This document shows, one piece after another, positions 19,196 to 28,368 of a stretch of 64,000 nucleotides of DNA; the first letter of the stretch is position 1; each line of letters begins with the position of its first letter. Source of the stretch: Pseudomonas asturiensis (GTDB lineage Bacteria; Pseudomonadota; Gammaproteobacteria; Pseudomonadales; Pseudomonadaceae); the NCBI RefSeq assembly GCF_900143095.1, contig NZ_FRDA01000007.1, positions 125,803-189,802 of the forward strand, given 5' to 3'. The position numbers and the translations under genes were made by a program. The notes beneath the pieces are model-generated. The model was not told the origin of the DNA. It made no database searches and worked only from the letters and a program-made list of their open reading frames with translations.

Positions 19196-20332
19196 TTATT
19201 TCTGTTTTTCAAGCTGGTGGTATTTACCGTCTTTGTCCCACTGGTAAACCACGTAGTCGGAGACTTTCAGGTCGCCCTTGCTGTCCCAGGCCTTCTCGCC
19301 CATGACGGTCTTGACCGGGTGTGCCTTGAGCCATTTGGCTGCATCTTCACCCTTGTTAGACTTGGCACCGTTGAAGCCAGCCGCCAGCGCCTGAATCGAA
19401 GCGTAAGCGTACAGGGTGTAGCCTTCAGGCTCGGTACCGCCCTTGCGGAACTGCTCCACGACCGCCTTGCTGTCAGGCAGCATGCGCGGGTCGGCGCCGA
19501 AGGTCATGTACACGCCATCCACGTACTTGGCGCCGCCAGCGGTGGTCACCAGTTCGTCGGTCACGACGCCGTCGTCGGACATGAACCTGACGTCCTTGAG
19601 GCCTTGCTCGCGCAGTTGGCGAACCAGCGGACCGGCTTCCGGGTGCAGGCCGCCGAAGTAGACCACATCGGCACCGGTCGAACGGATCTTGGTCACCAGG
19701 GCGCTGAAGTCTTTCTCGCCACGGGTCAGGCCTTCATACAACACCGGCGTCACGCCGCGCTTTTTCAGCTGAGTCTGGGTGGCATCTGCCAGGCCCTGAC
19801 CATAAGTGTCCTTGTCGTGAATGACCGCAATCTTCTTGCCTTTCAGGACATCCACGATGTAGTCGCCAGCCACGATACCCTGCTGGTCATCACGGCCGCA
19901 CATACGGAACATCGCGTCCATGCCACGCTCGGTAACCTGCGGGTTGGTGGAGCCAGGGGTGATGGCAATGATGCCGGCGTCATTGTAGATCTCGGAGGCA
20001 GGAATGGTCGAAGACGAGCAGAAGTGCCCGACAACGCCGATAACCTTGTCCTGATCCGCGAGACGGTTAGCCACTGCGACCGCTTGCTTGGGCTCGCAGG
20101 CATCGTCGCCGGCAACCAGCACAATCTTCTCCCCGTTCACGCCGCCTGCCGCGTTGATGACGTCGGCAGCGGCCTGCGCACCCTTCATGTACTGCTCACC
20201 GAACGCTGCGTTAGCGCCAGTCATTGGCCCCGCAACGCCGATTTTTACGTCAGCCTGCGCCAACGAAGACACGCCCAATGCAGTTGCTACTGCAATTGTC
20301 AGAAAACCTTTCCTGTAAAACGTATGCGACAT
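19196..20332 (-). CDS. livK: Branched-chain amino acid binding protein LivK/BraC-like
   Basis: A 378-residue periplasmic binding protein. A signal peptide of about 27 residues (ending SSLAQA) precedes DVKIGVAGPMTGANAAFG, the family's ligand-pocket entry. Cys79 (DDACEPKQA) and Cys105 (GHFCSSST) correspond to the conserved disulphide of BraC/LivK, and an extra Cys145 is present. It captures branched-chain or related amino acids for LivHMGF. It is first in the operon, behind a sigma-54 promoter. The exact substrate preference is not readable; P. aeruginosa has a separate BraC, so this may be a second system. Confidence 0.93.
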   Translation of the reverse strand: MSHTFYRKGFLTIAVATALGVSSLAQADVKIGVAGPMTGANAAFGEQYMKGAQAAADVINAAGGVNGEKIVLVAGDDACEPKQAVAVANRLADQDKVIGVVGHFCSSSTIPASEIYNDAGIIAITPGSTNPQVTERGMDAMFRMCGRDDQQGIVAGDYIVDVLKGKKIAVIHDKDTYGQGLADATQTQLKKRGVTPVLYEGLTRGEKDFSALVTKIRSTGADVVYFGGLHPEAGPLVRQLREQGLKDVRFMSDDGVVTDELVTTAGGAKYVDGVYMTFGADPRMLPDSKAVVEQFRKGGTEPEGYTLYAYASIQALAAGFNGAKSNKGEDAAKWLKAHPVKTVMGEKAWDSKGDLKVSDYVVYQWDKDGKYHQLEKQK

Positions 20333-20385
20333 GAGTGGTGCTCCTGGATTTTTTTAATTGGCACTGCGACTACGCCAATGCTTAG

Positions 20386-20401
20386 AGCAAGGGGCGTGCC
20401 A
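20386..20401 (-). promoter_or_regulatory. Sigma-54 (RpoN) promoter of livKHMGF
   Basis: On the minus strand the sequence is TGGCACG-CCCC-TTGCT, an exact fit to TGGCACG-N4-TTGCW (-24/-12). It lies 53 bp before the livK ATG, leaving a leader of about 45 nt. Confidence 0.85.
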
Positions 20402-20839
20402 TCACTTTTTTTGTTCCGGAAAATGTCATGTTTAGCTTGTCATTCAATGACCTGATCTCATTGAGCACACGCCGTGCAACCGTCTGCACCGCAAAAGGTG
20501 CAACCAGCGATAAAAAAGCGCAACCCGAACAGACCTGAACAGCAACCTCGACATCGACCGATGTGCAACCCGCCTGTAACAACGTGCGTCACCGAAGTGC
20601 ACACGCCCGGTGCGCAAACGCTACGAGACGCACCATTTGAGGCTAGTGGATCCGGCGAAAAATGCCGCTATCTCGCCGCATACCTGCAAGCCAATCGCAG
20701 CCCTCCTCTGCGATGATGCCGGCACCTTTAGTAATAACCGGCCTTCAGGCAGGCAACAAACGACCTTTAGGCGAGATATCATTCCGATTATTCATGATGC
20801 TCATGCCCGCATCGCGCCCCGTAGAAGAGAAGCCACGCC
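20402..20839. other. Divergent regulatory region livK / LysR gene
   Basis: About 440 bp without a gene. It holds the upstream activator sites for the sigma-54 promoter and must contain the promoter of the LysR-type gene, which I cannot place precisely. An A-rich AAAAAAGCG patch lies near 20514. Confidence 0.5.
20485..20614. promoter_or_regulatory. Two NtrC-like sites upstream of the livK sigma-54 promoter
   Basis: TGCACC-N6-GGTGCA at 20485-20502 and TGCAC-N7-GTGCG at 20598-20614, centred about 100 and 213 bp upstream of the -24/-12 element. The NtrC consensus is TGCAC-N7-GTGCA. The first site has perfect arms but one extra spacer base; the second has correct spacing and one mismatch. Confidence 0.5.
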
Positions 20840-21745
20840 ATGCTCAACAAACGTCATCTGCCATCGATCGCTGCGCTGCAATGTTTTGAGGCAGTGACCC
20901 GGCATTTGAGCTTCACCCGTGCGGCCGAGGAGTTGAACCTGACCCAGAGCGCGGTGAGCAAGCAGGTGGCGCAGCTTGAAGAGCTGGTGCAGCACTTGCT
21001 GTTTCAACGTGTGCGCCGCCGCCTGCAACTGACCCCGGCGGGTGCGTTGTACCTGGCAGAAGTGCGCAAGATCCTCAATCAGGTCGAGATGTCCACCCAC
21101 TTTCTGCGCTCCTACGGCGGCGAGACCGAAGTGCTGCGCGTCTCGACGCCCTCAACGTTCGGCGCGCGCTGGCTGGTGCCGCGCCTCAAGGGCTGGCGCC
21201 TGCGTCACCCGCACATTCACCTGGACCTGCTCAACGAACAAGAGTCCGACGACCTGATCAAGGGCCGCTGCGACGTGTCGTTCTACTTTGGCCAGGCTGC
21301 CATTCCCGGCGCCGAAAGCGTGAAGCTGTTCGGCGAGGAACTGATCCCGGTCTGCTCGCCCGACTGCCTGCCCGACGAGCCCTTCACCGACCCCACGCAA
21401 CTGAGCGAACTGGTCCTGCTGCAGAACGCCTTCCGCCCTCAGGCGTGGCATGAATGGTTCGAAAGCCAGGGCCATCACACCGACCACAGCTACCACGGCC
21501 CGCGCTTTGAAACCTTCTACATGTGCATCCGCGCCGCACAGGTCGGTTGCGGCGTTGCCTTGCTGCCGCGCTTTCTGGTGGAAGAAGAACTGGCCGACGG
21601 CAAGCTGGTGATTCCTTGGGATTTTGCATTGCCCAGCACCAACAGCGCCTATTACCTGTCTTACCCGGAGCACACCGCTGACGTGCCCAAAATCCGGGTG
21701 TTCCTGCAATGGATGCTCGAACAGTTGGATCAACCGGTCAGTTAA
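20840..21745 (+). CDS. LysR-family transcriptional regulator (GcvA-like)
   Basis: A 301-residue LysR-type regulator. The N-terminal winged HTH (about 8-66: ALQCFEAVTRHLSFTRAAEELNLTQSAVSKQVAQLEE, split here) is followed by a linker helix and a periplasmic-binding-protein-like effector domain (about 95-295). The FEAVTRHLSFTRAAEEL start is typical of the GcvA/TrpI branch. It is divergent from livK, as regulators often are, so it may act on the liv operon; the alternative is control of its own neighbours. The effector is unknown. Ribosome-binding site: GAAGAGAAG before the ATG. Confidence 0.85.
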   Translation: MLNKRHLPSIAALQCFEAVTRHLSFTRAAEELNLTQSAVSKQVAQLEELVQHLLFQRVRRRLQLTPAGALYLAEVRKILNQVEMSTHFLRSYGGETEVLRVSTPSTFGARWLVPRLKGWRLRHPHIHLDLLNEQESDDLIKGRCDVSFYFGQAAIPGAESVKLFGEELIPVCSPDCLPDEPFTDPTQLSELVLLQNAFRPQAWHEWFESQGHHTDHSYHGPRFETFYMCIRAAQVGCGVALLPRFLVEEELADGKLVIPWDFALPSTNSAYYLSYPEHTADVPKIRVFLQWMLEQLDQPVS

Positions 21746-21844
21746 GGGCGACAATGCCCACCCAGCAGGCCGTGAGCTGTCCGTGGCAACAGGACAGGAC
21801 GTCGCGAGCCCCCTGTTTTCCGGCTGCTCTGGAGACCCGAAACA

Positions 21845-23068
21845 ATGAGCGAGAGCGCCTTTTCCAATCGCATCGTGCAAAGTCTGCTCGATACCGATTT
21901 TTACAAGCTGACCATGATGCAGGCCGTCCTGCACAACTACCCCAACGTCGATGTCGAGTGGGAGTTTCGCTGCCGCAACGGCGAGGACCTGCGTCCGTAC
22001 CTGGATGAAATACGGCTGCAGATCGAGCTGCTGTGCGAACTGTCACTGAGCCCCGAACACCTGGCTTTTCTGGAATGCATCACGTTCATGAAGCCCGACT
22101 TCCTGCGCTTTCTGGGGCTGTTTCGCTTCAACACCCGCTACGTCAAAACCAGCATCGAAAACGATGAGCTGTGCATCCGTCTGCACGGCCCATGGCTGCA
22201 TGTGATTCTGTTCGAAGTACCGCTGCTGGCCATTGTCAGCGAAGTACGCAACCGTCACCGTTACCCGAAAATCCTGCTCAGCCAGGCGCGTGAGCGGCTT
22301 TACGACAAGTTCGAGTGGCTGAGCTGCAACGCCACGCCCGACGAGTTGGCCGAACTCAAGGTCGCAGACTTCGGCACGCGCCGGCGCTTTTCCTATCGCG
22401 TTCAGGAAGAAGTCCTCGGTGTACTCAAGCATGATTTTCCTGGCCAGTTTGTGGGGACCAGCAATGTCCACCTGGCGCGCCAGCTTGACCTGAAACCGCT
22501 GGGCACCATGGCTCACGAGTGGATCATGGCCCACCAGCAACTGGGGCCGCGCCTGATCGACAGCCAGATTGCCGCCCTCGACTGCTGGGTGCGTGAATAC
22601 CGCGGGCTGCTGGGCATTGCCTTGACCGATTGCATCACCACGGACGCGTTTCTGACCGATTTTGATCTGTACTTCGCCAAGCTGTTCGACGGTTTACGCC
22701 ATGACTCGGGCGACCCGGTGAAGTGGGCCGAAAAATGCATCCTGCATTATCGCAACCTGGGCATCGATCCGATGAGCAAGACGCTGGTGTTCTCGGACGG
22801 CCTGAACCTGCCCAAGGCGCTGGAGATTTTCCGGGCACTGCGCGGGCGCATCAATGTCAGTTTTGGTATCGGCACCAACCTGACGGCCGACGTTCCCGGC
22901 ATCGCACCGATGAACATGGTGCTGAAAATGACCGCCTGCGCCGGCCAGCCCGTGGCGAAGATTTCCGATGAGCCCGGCAAGGCACAATGCAAGGACCCGA
23001 ACTTCGTCGCTTACCTGCGGCATGTGTTCAAGGTGCCGGATCTGCCGCCTTCTGATAAACCCGTTTGA
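21845..23068 (+). CDS. pncB: Nicotinate phosphoribosyltransferase PncB
   Basis: A 407-residue enzyme joining nicotinate and PRPP to make nicotinate mononucleotide with ATP hydrolysis (NAD salvage). Key signs are [16 protein letters not shown] at the N-terminus, [12 protein letters not shown] with the His that is autophosphorylated in the E. coli enzyme, and the PRPP-site motif [10 protein letters not shown], plus [14 protein letters not shown] precedes the ATG. It is followed 26 bp later by nadE, so consecutive NAD-salvage steps are in one operon. Confidence 0.95.
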   Translation: MSESAFSNRIVQSLLDTDFYKLTMMQAVLHNYPNVDVEWEFRCRNGEDLRPYLDEIRLQIELLCELSLSPEHLAFLECITFMKPDFLRFLGLFRFNTRYVKTSIENDELCIRLHGPWLHVILFEVPLLAIVSEVRNRHRYPKILLSQARERLYDKFEWLSCNATPDELAELKVADFGTRRRFSYRVQEEVLGVLKHDFPGQFVGTSNVHLARQLDLKPLGTMAHEWIMAHQQLGPRLIDSQIAALDCWVREYRGLLGIALTDCITTDAFLTDFDLYFAKLFDGLRHDSGDPVKWAEKCILHYRNLGIDPMSKTLVFSDGLNLPKALEIFRALRGRINVSFGIGTNLTADVPGIAPMNMVLKMTACAGQPVAKISDEPGKAQCKDPNFVAYLRHVFKVPDLPPSDKPV

Positions 23069-23094
23069 AACTGACTACTCAAGAGGAGTGAATC

Positions 23095-23922
23095 ATGCAC
23101 GCCGTACAGCGCCAGATTGCTGAACAGCTCAAGGTCCAGCCACCTTTCGCGGACCAGAACGCCCTGCAGGCCGAAGTCGCCCGCCGCGTCGACTTCATCA
23201 AACAATGCCTGCAAAACGCCCGCCTCAAGACCCTGGTGCTGGGTATCAGTGGCGGCGTCGACTCGCTGACCGCCGGCCTGCTCGCTCAGCGTGCGGTCAA
23301 GGAACTGCGCGAGAGCACGGGCGACAGCGCCTATCGCTTTATCGCCGTGCGCCTGCCATACGTGGTACAGGCCGACGAGCACGAAGCCCAGGCATCGGTT
23401 GATTTCATTGAGCCGGACGAGCGCCACACCGTAAACATCGGCACTAGCGTCAAGGCACTCGCGGCCGAAGTGAAGGCGTTTGAAGGGCATCACGCCAGCA
23501 CGGTGGACTTCGTGCTCGGCAATACCAAGGCGCGGATGCGCATGGTCGCCCAATACACCATTGCCGGTGCGTATCAGGGTCTGGTGATCGGGACTGACCA
23601 CGCGGCAGAGGCAGTGATGGGCTTTTTCACGAAGTTCGGCGACGGCGCATGCGACCTCGCGCCATTGAGTGGTCTGGTGAAAAATCAGGTGCGGGCCATC
23701 GCTCGTCACTTCGGCGCGCCGGAATCGCTGGTCGAGAAGGTGCCGACAGCAGACCTGGAAGACCTGTCACCCGGCAAGCCGGACGAAGCCTCGCACGGCG
23801 TGACCTATGCCGAGATCGACGCTTTCCTGCATGGCGAGCCGGTGCGCGAAGAGGCGTTCAGGATCATCTGCGACACCTATGCCAAGACCCAGCACAAGCG
23901 CGAACTGCCTTACGCGCCGTAA
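23095..23922 (+). CDS. nadE: NH3-dependent NAD+ synthetase NadE
   Basis: A 275-residue enzyme amidating deamido-NAD+ to NAD+. It has the PP-loop SGGVDS (52-57) and later motifs [32 protein letters not shown] and [12 protein letters not shown]. There is no glutaminase domain, so it uses free ammonia. GAGGAG lies before the ATG. It is downstream of pncB; a REP-like palindrome lies 35 bp past the stop, separating it from the convergent azurin gene. Confidence 0.95.
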   Translation: MHAVQRQIAEQLKVQPPFADQNALQAEVARRVDFIKQCLQNARLKTLVLGISGGVDSLTAGLLAQRAVKELRESTGDSAYRFIAVRLPYVVQADEHEAQASVDFIEPDERHTVNIGTSVKALAAEVKAFEGHHASTVDFVLGNTKARMRMVAQYTIAGAYQGLVIGTDHAAEAVMGFFTKFGDGACDLAPLSGLVKNQVRAIARHFGAPESLVEKVPTADLEDLSPGKPDEASHGVTYAEIDAFLHGEPVREEAFRIICDTYAKTQHKRELPYAP

Positions 23923-23956
23923 GGCCTTCATGCAGCGGCGCGGACTCACGCTTGGC

Positions 23957-24042
23957 GTGGGGGGTGGTGTGCTGGCGATTCGTTGTTTCAGACGACATGC
24001 AAGCGACTGAAGTGACGCCATCGCCGGCAAGCCGCCTCCCAC
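23957..24042. repeat. REP-like palindrome, copy E (decayed left arm)
   Basis: The right arm CGCCGGCAAGCCGCCTCCCAC is intact; the left arm is degraded (GTGGGGGGTGGTGTGCTGGC). The interior CAGACGACATGCAAGCGACTG is related to the other copies. It sits between the convergent nadE and azurin genes. Confidence 0.7.
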
Positions 24043-24092
24043 GTTCTGTGGCTGGCCGGGAGGCCGAGCGACGCCGAGAACCCGCCGATGGG

Positions 24093-24539
24093 TTACTTCA
24101 GCGTTACGCTGCCTTTCATCATGGTGATGTGGCCGGGGAACGTGCAGAAGAACTCATAGCTCTCGGCCGGATCAAGCTTCGAAACGTCGAAGGTTACTGC
24201 GTCTTTCTCGCCAGCACCGATAAGCCTGGTGTGGGCGATCACGCGCGGGTCGCCTTCCTTGAGGTAGTCCTTGTCGATACCGACGCTCATCCCGTCAGTG
24301 GCAATGCCTTGGGAATCGGACTTCTTGCTCAATACCCAGTTATGCCCCATGACGTTCTTCGGCAGGCTGCCGGAGTGCGTCAGGTTGACCGTGAAGGTCT
24401 TGCAGCTCTTGTCGATTTCGATGGCTTTCTTGTCAAACATCATCTGGTCAGTCGAGTCGATGGTGGTCGAGCACTCAGCGGCCAGCAATTGACCACTGGC
24501 CAGCGTCAACAGAGAAATCGCTACAAGCTTGCGAATCAT
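24093..24539 (-). CDS. azu: Azurin (blue copper protein)
   Basis: A 148-residue periplasmic cupredoxin. The 20-residue signal peptide ends LLAAECS with cleavage before AECS. In the 128-residue mature protein all copper ligands are present: Gly45, His46, Cys112 (YEFFCTF), His117 and Met121 (FPGHITMM). The Cys3-Cys26 disulphide is also present. It is a mobile electron carrier linked to nitrite reductase and redox stress. The gene is monocistronic. I see no Anr box (TTGAT-N4-ATCAA) upstream, unlike the anaerobically induced P. aeruginosa gene. Confidence 0.95.
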   Translation of the reverse strand: MIRKLVAISLLTLASGQLLAAECSTTIDSTDQMMFDKKAIEIDKSCKTFTVNLTHSGSLPKNVMGHNWVLSKKSDSQGIATDGMSVGIDKDYLKEGDPRVIAHTRLIGAGEKDAVTFDVSKLDPAESYEFFCTFPGHITMMKGSVTLK

Positions 24540-24725
24540 TTGAATCTCCAGGGCAGTTGTTCAGATTTAAAAACAGACGATTGAAAACAGAGCGTCGAAC
24601 AGCGGCAGGGTTCCAATAGCGTGAGCCGAACACGTGAACTATCAGGGCCATCGAAACAATCAAACAGCCAGCCATCGAGCGCCACTCTACCATCGGCCTA
24701 TCACTCCCCTCATGGAAAGACCTTC
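24540..24725. other. Azurin promoter region
   Basis: Gene-free. It must contain the azu promoter on the minus strand. I find no recognisable Anr, sigma-54 or ECF element. Confidence 0.4.
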
Positions 24726-24830
24726 ATGCAGCTCAATAGCCTGTTTCGCAGTTTGCTTGCCGCCTACGCCTGTGGGGCGAGCGCCAGTTGTCCGCACGAT
24801 GCGTACGACCGGGCCCGGCACAGTGTCTGA
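24726..24830 (+). CDS. Possible 34-residue small protein
   Basis: Frame from ATG 24726 to TGA 24830, starting MQLNSLFRSLLAAYACG and ending with a His/Arg-rich tail (two Cys in total). GGAAAG lies upstream at suitable distance. The hydrophobic LLAAYACGASA start could be a short membrane helix. It stands alone between azu and the transglutaminase operon. Reality is uncertain: it is short and unsupported by homology I can test. Confidence 0.35.
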   Translation: MQLNSLFRSLLAAYACGASASCPHDAYDRARHSV

Positions 24831-24886
24831 TGGCTAGAGGCCGCCGAGTAATAAACGTTTGGCGGGCGAAGGGAATTAAGCGCCCG

Positions 24887-25777
24887 TCACGCGACCGGCA
24901 TGACCGTGACCCGCACTTCGGGATCATGCGCCCCGCCGCCCAGAATCACACCCCGCAGCGGTGACACGTCGGAAAAGTCGCGCCCCCAGGCCAGACTGAT
25001 GTGCTCAAGCGCGGGCTGCACGTTGTTGGTCGGATCGAAATCCACCCAGCCGGATGCCGGGCAGAACACCGACACCCACGCGTGCGAGGCGTCCGCGCCG
25101 ATCAGGCGAGGCTGACCCGGCGGTGGCTGGGTCAGCAGATAGCCACTGACGTAACGCGCCGCCAGCCCACGCGAACGCAGGCACGCCAGCATCAGGTGCG
25201 CGAAGTCCTGACAGACGCCGCGCCGCCGCTCCAGCACCTCCACCAACGGCGTCGCCACCTGCGTGGCCTCGCTGTCGAAGGTGAATTCGTCGAAGATCTT
25301 TTCCATCAGCGCCTGCACGCCCAGCAGCAAAGGTCGCCCCGGCGGGAAGCAATCCTGCGAGAACTCGACGAACGAGCGCTTCAAATGCACATACGGTGAC
25401 TCGAAGCGGTAGCGACAGGCCTCAAGCACATCCTCGGACATCGGCTTGGCGCTGTAGGTCAAGGCACTGCGCGTGACCTCCCATTCCGGCGACAGGTTGA
25501 AGTCCAGATAAGGCCGCTCCAGCACTTCGATCTGCAGGCGCGCGTTGACCTGCAACTCATCGTGCGGACGCTCGAAAGCCAGCCGGGTCAGCGGGTTACC
25601 AAACACGTCCAGCTCATCGCGGCGCGAGGTGGGCGTGGGAAAAATCTCCAGGCTCTGCTCGGTGCAGCGCTGCCATGGATTGCTGCGCGGCCACAGGTGC
25701 GCCAGTTGCTGGGCCAGCGACACCGGGCTGTCGTACTTGTAGTGCGTGTCGTGAAAAATCTGGTAGAGAGCGCTCAT
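24887..25777 (-). CDS. Transglutaminase-like cysteine protease-fold protein
   Basis: A 296-residue protein: an N-terminal beta domain of the bacterial transglutaminase-like type (about 5-110), then the transglutaminase core with Cys189 (RRGVCQDFAH), His232 (DASHAWVSVF) and Asp249 (WVDFDPTNN). Such bacterial proteins are probably peptidases or acyltransferases. It is third in an operon with the ATP-grasp/alpha-E and GS-like/transglutaminase genes; its ATG overlaps the ATP-grasp stop (TGATG). No signal peptide, so it is cytosolic. The reaction and substrate are unknown; peptide processing is the best guess from context. Confidence 0.85.
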   Translation of the reverse strand: MSALYQIFHDTHYKYDSPVSLAQQLAHLWPRSNPWQRCTEQSLEIFPTPTSRRDELDVFGNPLTRLAFERPHDELQVNARLQIEVLERPYLDFNLSPEWEVTRSALTYSAKPMSEDVLEACRYRFESPYVHLKRSFVEFSQDCFPPGRPLLLGVQALMEKIFDEFTFDSEATQVATPLVEVLERRRGVCQDFAHLMLACLRSRGLAARYVSGYLLTQPPPGQPRLIGADASHAWVSVFCPASGWVDFDPTNNVQPALEHISLAWGRDFSDVSPLRGVILGGGAHDPEVRVTVMPVA

Positions 25778-28284
25778 CAGACAGATACCGTGCGTTGGCT
25801 GACATCATCGACGTGGGCAAAGTGGCGCAAGGCCAGGCGATCAGAAGCCTGACCCGCGCTCTCGCCGATGCCTTGCAGCAGGTCGGCCAGCCCGTCCAGC
25901 ACCGCGTCGATACTGCTCTGACCAAACAGCGGGTTCTCGAGGCTGCCGAGGTCGAAGCTGGCCAGACGCTGGGCCAGAACGGCCAGGCTGTTGTCACGCG
26001 GCGCGTCGAAGTTATCGCTCAGGCGGCGCAACGAGCGCTGCACCAGCTTGAGCTGAAAGAGCACGGCGTGGGGGTTCTGGTCGTCGAGCAACAACAGGTC
26101 CAGCACCGGAATCAGGTGCGGCACTGCCATATAGCGCGATCGATAGGTGATGCTGCTGTTGCCCAGTTCCAGAAGCCACTCCAGGCCTGCCTGATCCGAA
26201 ACAGTGGTGCCGCGCAGGAAAGCCGCCAGGCTGATGCTGAGAAACTTCAGGCGCTCGATACGCCGCCCGATCATCAGAAAGCTCCAGCCTTCATCGCGGG
26301 TCATGTCGTCCAGTGCAAAGCCGGACAGCGCCGCCAGCGACATCACCAGACGGTTGAGGAAATCCAGCAACTCGCCAAAGTCCGGCTCCCCGGTCTCCAG
26401 ACTCAGCGCTTCACGTTGCAGTTCGACCAGCGCTTGCCAGTTCTCCCGAGACAACTTGCCGCGCACTTGCGAGGCCGCCCACTGCAGACGCTGCAGGTTG
26501 GCGCGCAGGCTGAACGGCCATTCTTCGCCCAGCAACGCGGTCAGCAGGCGATGCTGCAGCGTTTCGTCTTCCTCGACCTCTGGCAGCACGCCCAGGCTTT
26601 CGGCCAGCGTCACGGCGGCCTGCAAGGCCTGCGGATCGTCATCGTCGACGTAGCGAGTGAACATGATGCGCAGCAGGCGCGCGCTGTCATCGCAACGCTC
26701 GCAGTAGCGGCCGAACCAGAACAGGTTTTCCACGACCCGCGACGGCAGATAGGGATCGCGCCGGATGAGGTCATAGACGCCCAGCGCACGCTGACCTTTC
26801 AAGGGTTCGCCAGGGTGAACACCACTGTAGGAACGCTCGCCCAACACCCAAGTGTCTTTACTGGCACCGCCACGCTGCATCGAAACCACATCTGCATCTG
26901 CATCGGCCGCCACGCGTGTCAGCCCGCCCGGCAGTACGCGGTAGCCATCCAGGCCCGCGACGGCATAGACCCGCATGCCAATGGCACGTGGCTGCAAGGC
27001 CTCGCCATCGGCCTGCAAAACGGGCGCGTGCGACAGTTGCGCCAGCTCCTGTGCGACATAGGCGTAAGGTCGGGCCTGCATCCGGGCGGCCAGCGCCTTG
27101 CGCTGCGCTTCATCAAGGTCGCGGCCAAACACCGGCACGAAGTGTTGCGACGGAAACGCAGGCTTGATCAGCAGCTCAGGGAGCTTTTCCAGCGCCTGCG
27201 CCAACACCGGCGGCTCGCCGCACCACCAGGTCGCCACGGAAGGCAGGATCAGTTCTTCGCCGAACAGGTATTCGCAGATCTTCGGCAGAAAACCCAGCAG
27301 GCCCGGCGACTCCAGCACACCGCTGCCCAAGGCATTGGCCACCAGCACGTTGCCTCGACGAACCGCTTCCAGCAGCCCCGGTACGCCGAGCGCCGAGTCG
27401 GTACGCAGCTCCAGTGGATCGCAGAAGTCATCGTCCAGACGACGCATGATCGCGTGAACCCGGCGCAGGCCGCTGAGGGTCTTCAGGTATACCGTGGCAT
27501 CGCGCACCGTGAGGTCGCCACCTTCGACCAGGGGATAACCCAACTGGCGTGCCAGATACAGATGTTCAAAATAGCTTTCGTTGAAGCGCCCCGGCGTCAG
27601 CAGCACGATCAGGGGTGCTTCATTGCTGGTCGGGGCCTGACGGGCCAGGGTCTGCTGCAAGGCACCGAAGAAACCGGAGAGGTGCCGGACCTGCAGATCG
27701 CGATAGGCTTCCGGCAAGGCACGCGCGACGATCTGGCGGTTTTCCAGCGCGTAGCCTGCGCCGGACGGGGCCTGGGTTCGGTCAGCCGTGACCCACCAGC
27801 GGCCATCAGGCGTGCGCGCCAGATCCACGGCGTACATGTGCAGGAACGTGCCTTCGGGTGGTTTCACACCCTGGCAAGGCCACAGAAAATTGTTATGCCC
27901 GAACACCAGTTCGGCAGGCAGCAGGCCATTGGCGATCAAGGTCTGCGGGCCGTACAGGTCAGCGAGCACTGCATTGAGCAAGCGCCCGCGCTGGGCAATA
28001 CCGGCCGCCACATGTGCCCACTCGTCAGCCGGAATAATGTGTGGCAGCAGATCCAGTTCCCACGGACGATCAGCGCCCTTGGGATCGGCGTAAACGTTGT
28101 ACGTCACACCGTTTTCCTGAATCTGCCGGGTCAGCAATGCCTGACGCTGGGTGAGTTGCGCAGGCGAACTGCGGCGCATGTGCTCGTACAGACGCCGCCA
28201 GTGCGGACGAACCGTGCCGTCGGCATCGAGCATCTCGTGGTAGGTACCCTCGGACAGCGGGTATCGGTCAAGCAAGTCGGGCAT
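25777..28284 (-). CDS. Circularly permuted ATP-grasp protein fused to alpha-E domain
   Basis: An 835-residue fusion. The N-terminal half (about 60-470) is a circularly permuted type-2 ATP-grasp ligase: ENGVTYNVYAD, RPWELDLLPHIIPADEW, DRTQAPSGAGYALENRQ, LTPGRFNESYFEHLYLAR, EGGDLTVRD and GLLGFLPKICEYLFGEE. The C-terminal part (about 500-820) is an alpha-helical alpha-E domain beginning SRVVENLFWFGRYCERCDD. ATP-grasp enzymes form carboxylate-amine bonds through acyl phosphates. Iyer and colleagues predicted such sets with transglutaminases make or attach peptides. The ATG at 28284 begins the conserved domain; a TTG 33 nt upstream lacks a ribosome-binding site. Second in the operon. Confidence 0.85.
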   Translation of the reverse strand: MPDLLDRYPLSEGTYHEMLDADGTVRPHWRRLYEHMRRSSPAQLTQRQALLTRQIQENGVTYNVYADPKGADRPWELDLLPHIIPADEWAHVAAGIAQRGRLLNAVLADLYGPQTLIANGLLPAELVFGHNNFLWPCQGVKPPEGTFLHMYAVDLARTPDGRWWVTADRTQAPSGAGYALENRQIVARALPEAYRDLQVRHLSGFFGALQQTLARQAPTSNEAPLIVLLTPGRFNESYFEHLYLARQLGYPLVEGGDLTVRDATVYLKTLSGLRRVHAIMRRLDDDFCDPLELRTDSALGVPGLLEAVRRGNVLVANALGSGVLESPGLLGFLPKICEYLFGEELILPSVATWWCGEPPVLAQALEKLPELLIKPAFPSQHFVPVFGRDLDEAQRKALAARMQARPYAYVAQELAQLSHAPVLQADGEALQPRAIGMRVYAVAGLDGYRVLPGGLTRVAADADADVVSMQRGGASKDTWVLGERSYSGVHPGEPLKGQRALGVYDLIRRDPYLPSRVVENLFWFGRYCERCDDSARLLRIMFTRYVDDDDPQALQAAVTLAESLGVLPEVEEDETLQHRLLTALLGEEWPFSLRANLQRLQWAASQVRGKLSRENWQALVELQREALSLETGEPDFGELLDFLNRLVMSLAALSGFALDDMTRDEGWSFLMIGRRIERLKFLSISLAAFLRGTTVSDQAGLEWLLELGNSSITYRSRYMAVPHLIPVLDLLLLDDQNPHAVLFQLKLVQRSLRRLSDNFDAPRDNSLAVLAQRLASFDLGSLENPLFGQSSIDAVLDGLADLLQGIGESAGQASDRLALRHFAHVDDVSQRTVSV

Positions 28285-28368
28285 GGAAGGCTCGGCAGGG
28301 CAGCAAAAGGACTTCAAGGGGCGTGGTCGGGTGTCACGTCCGTGCGCACCCGACTCGTGGAGCCGCTG

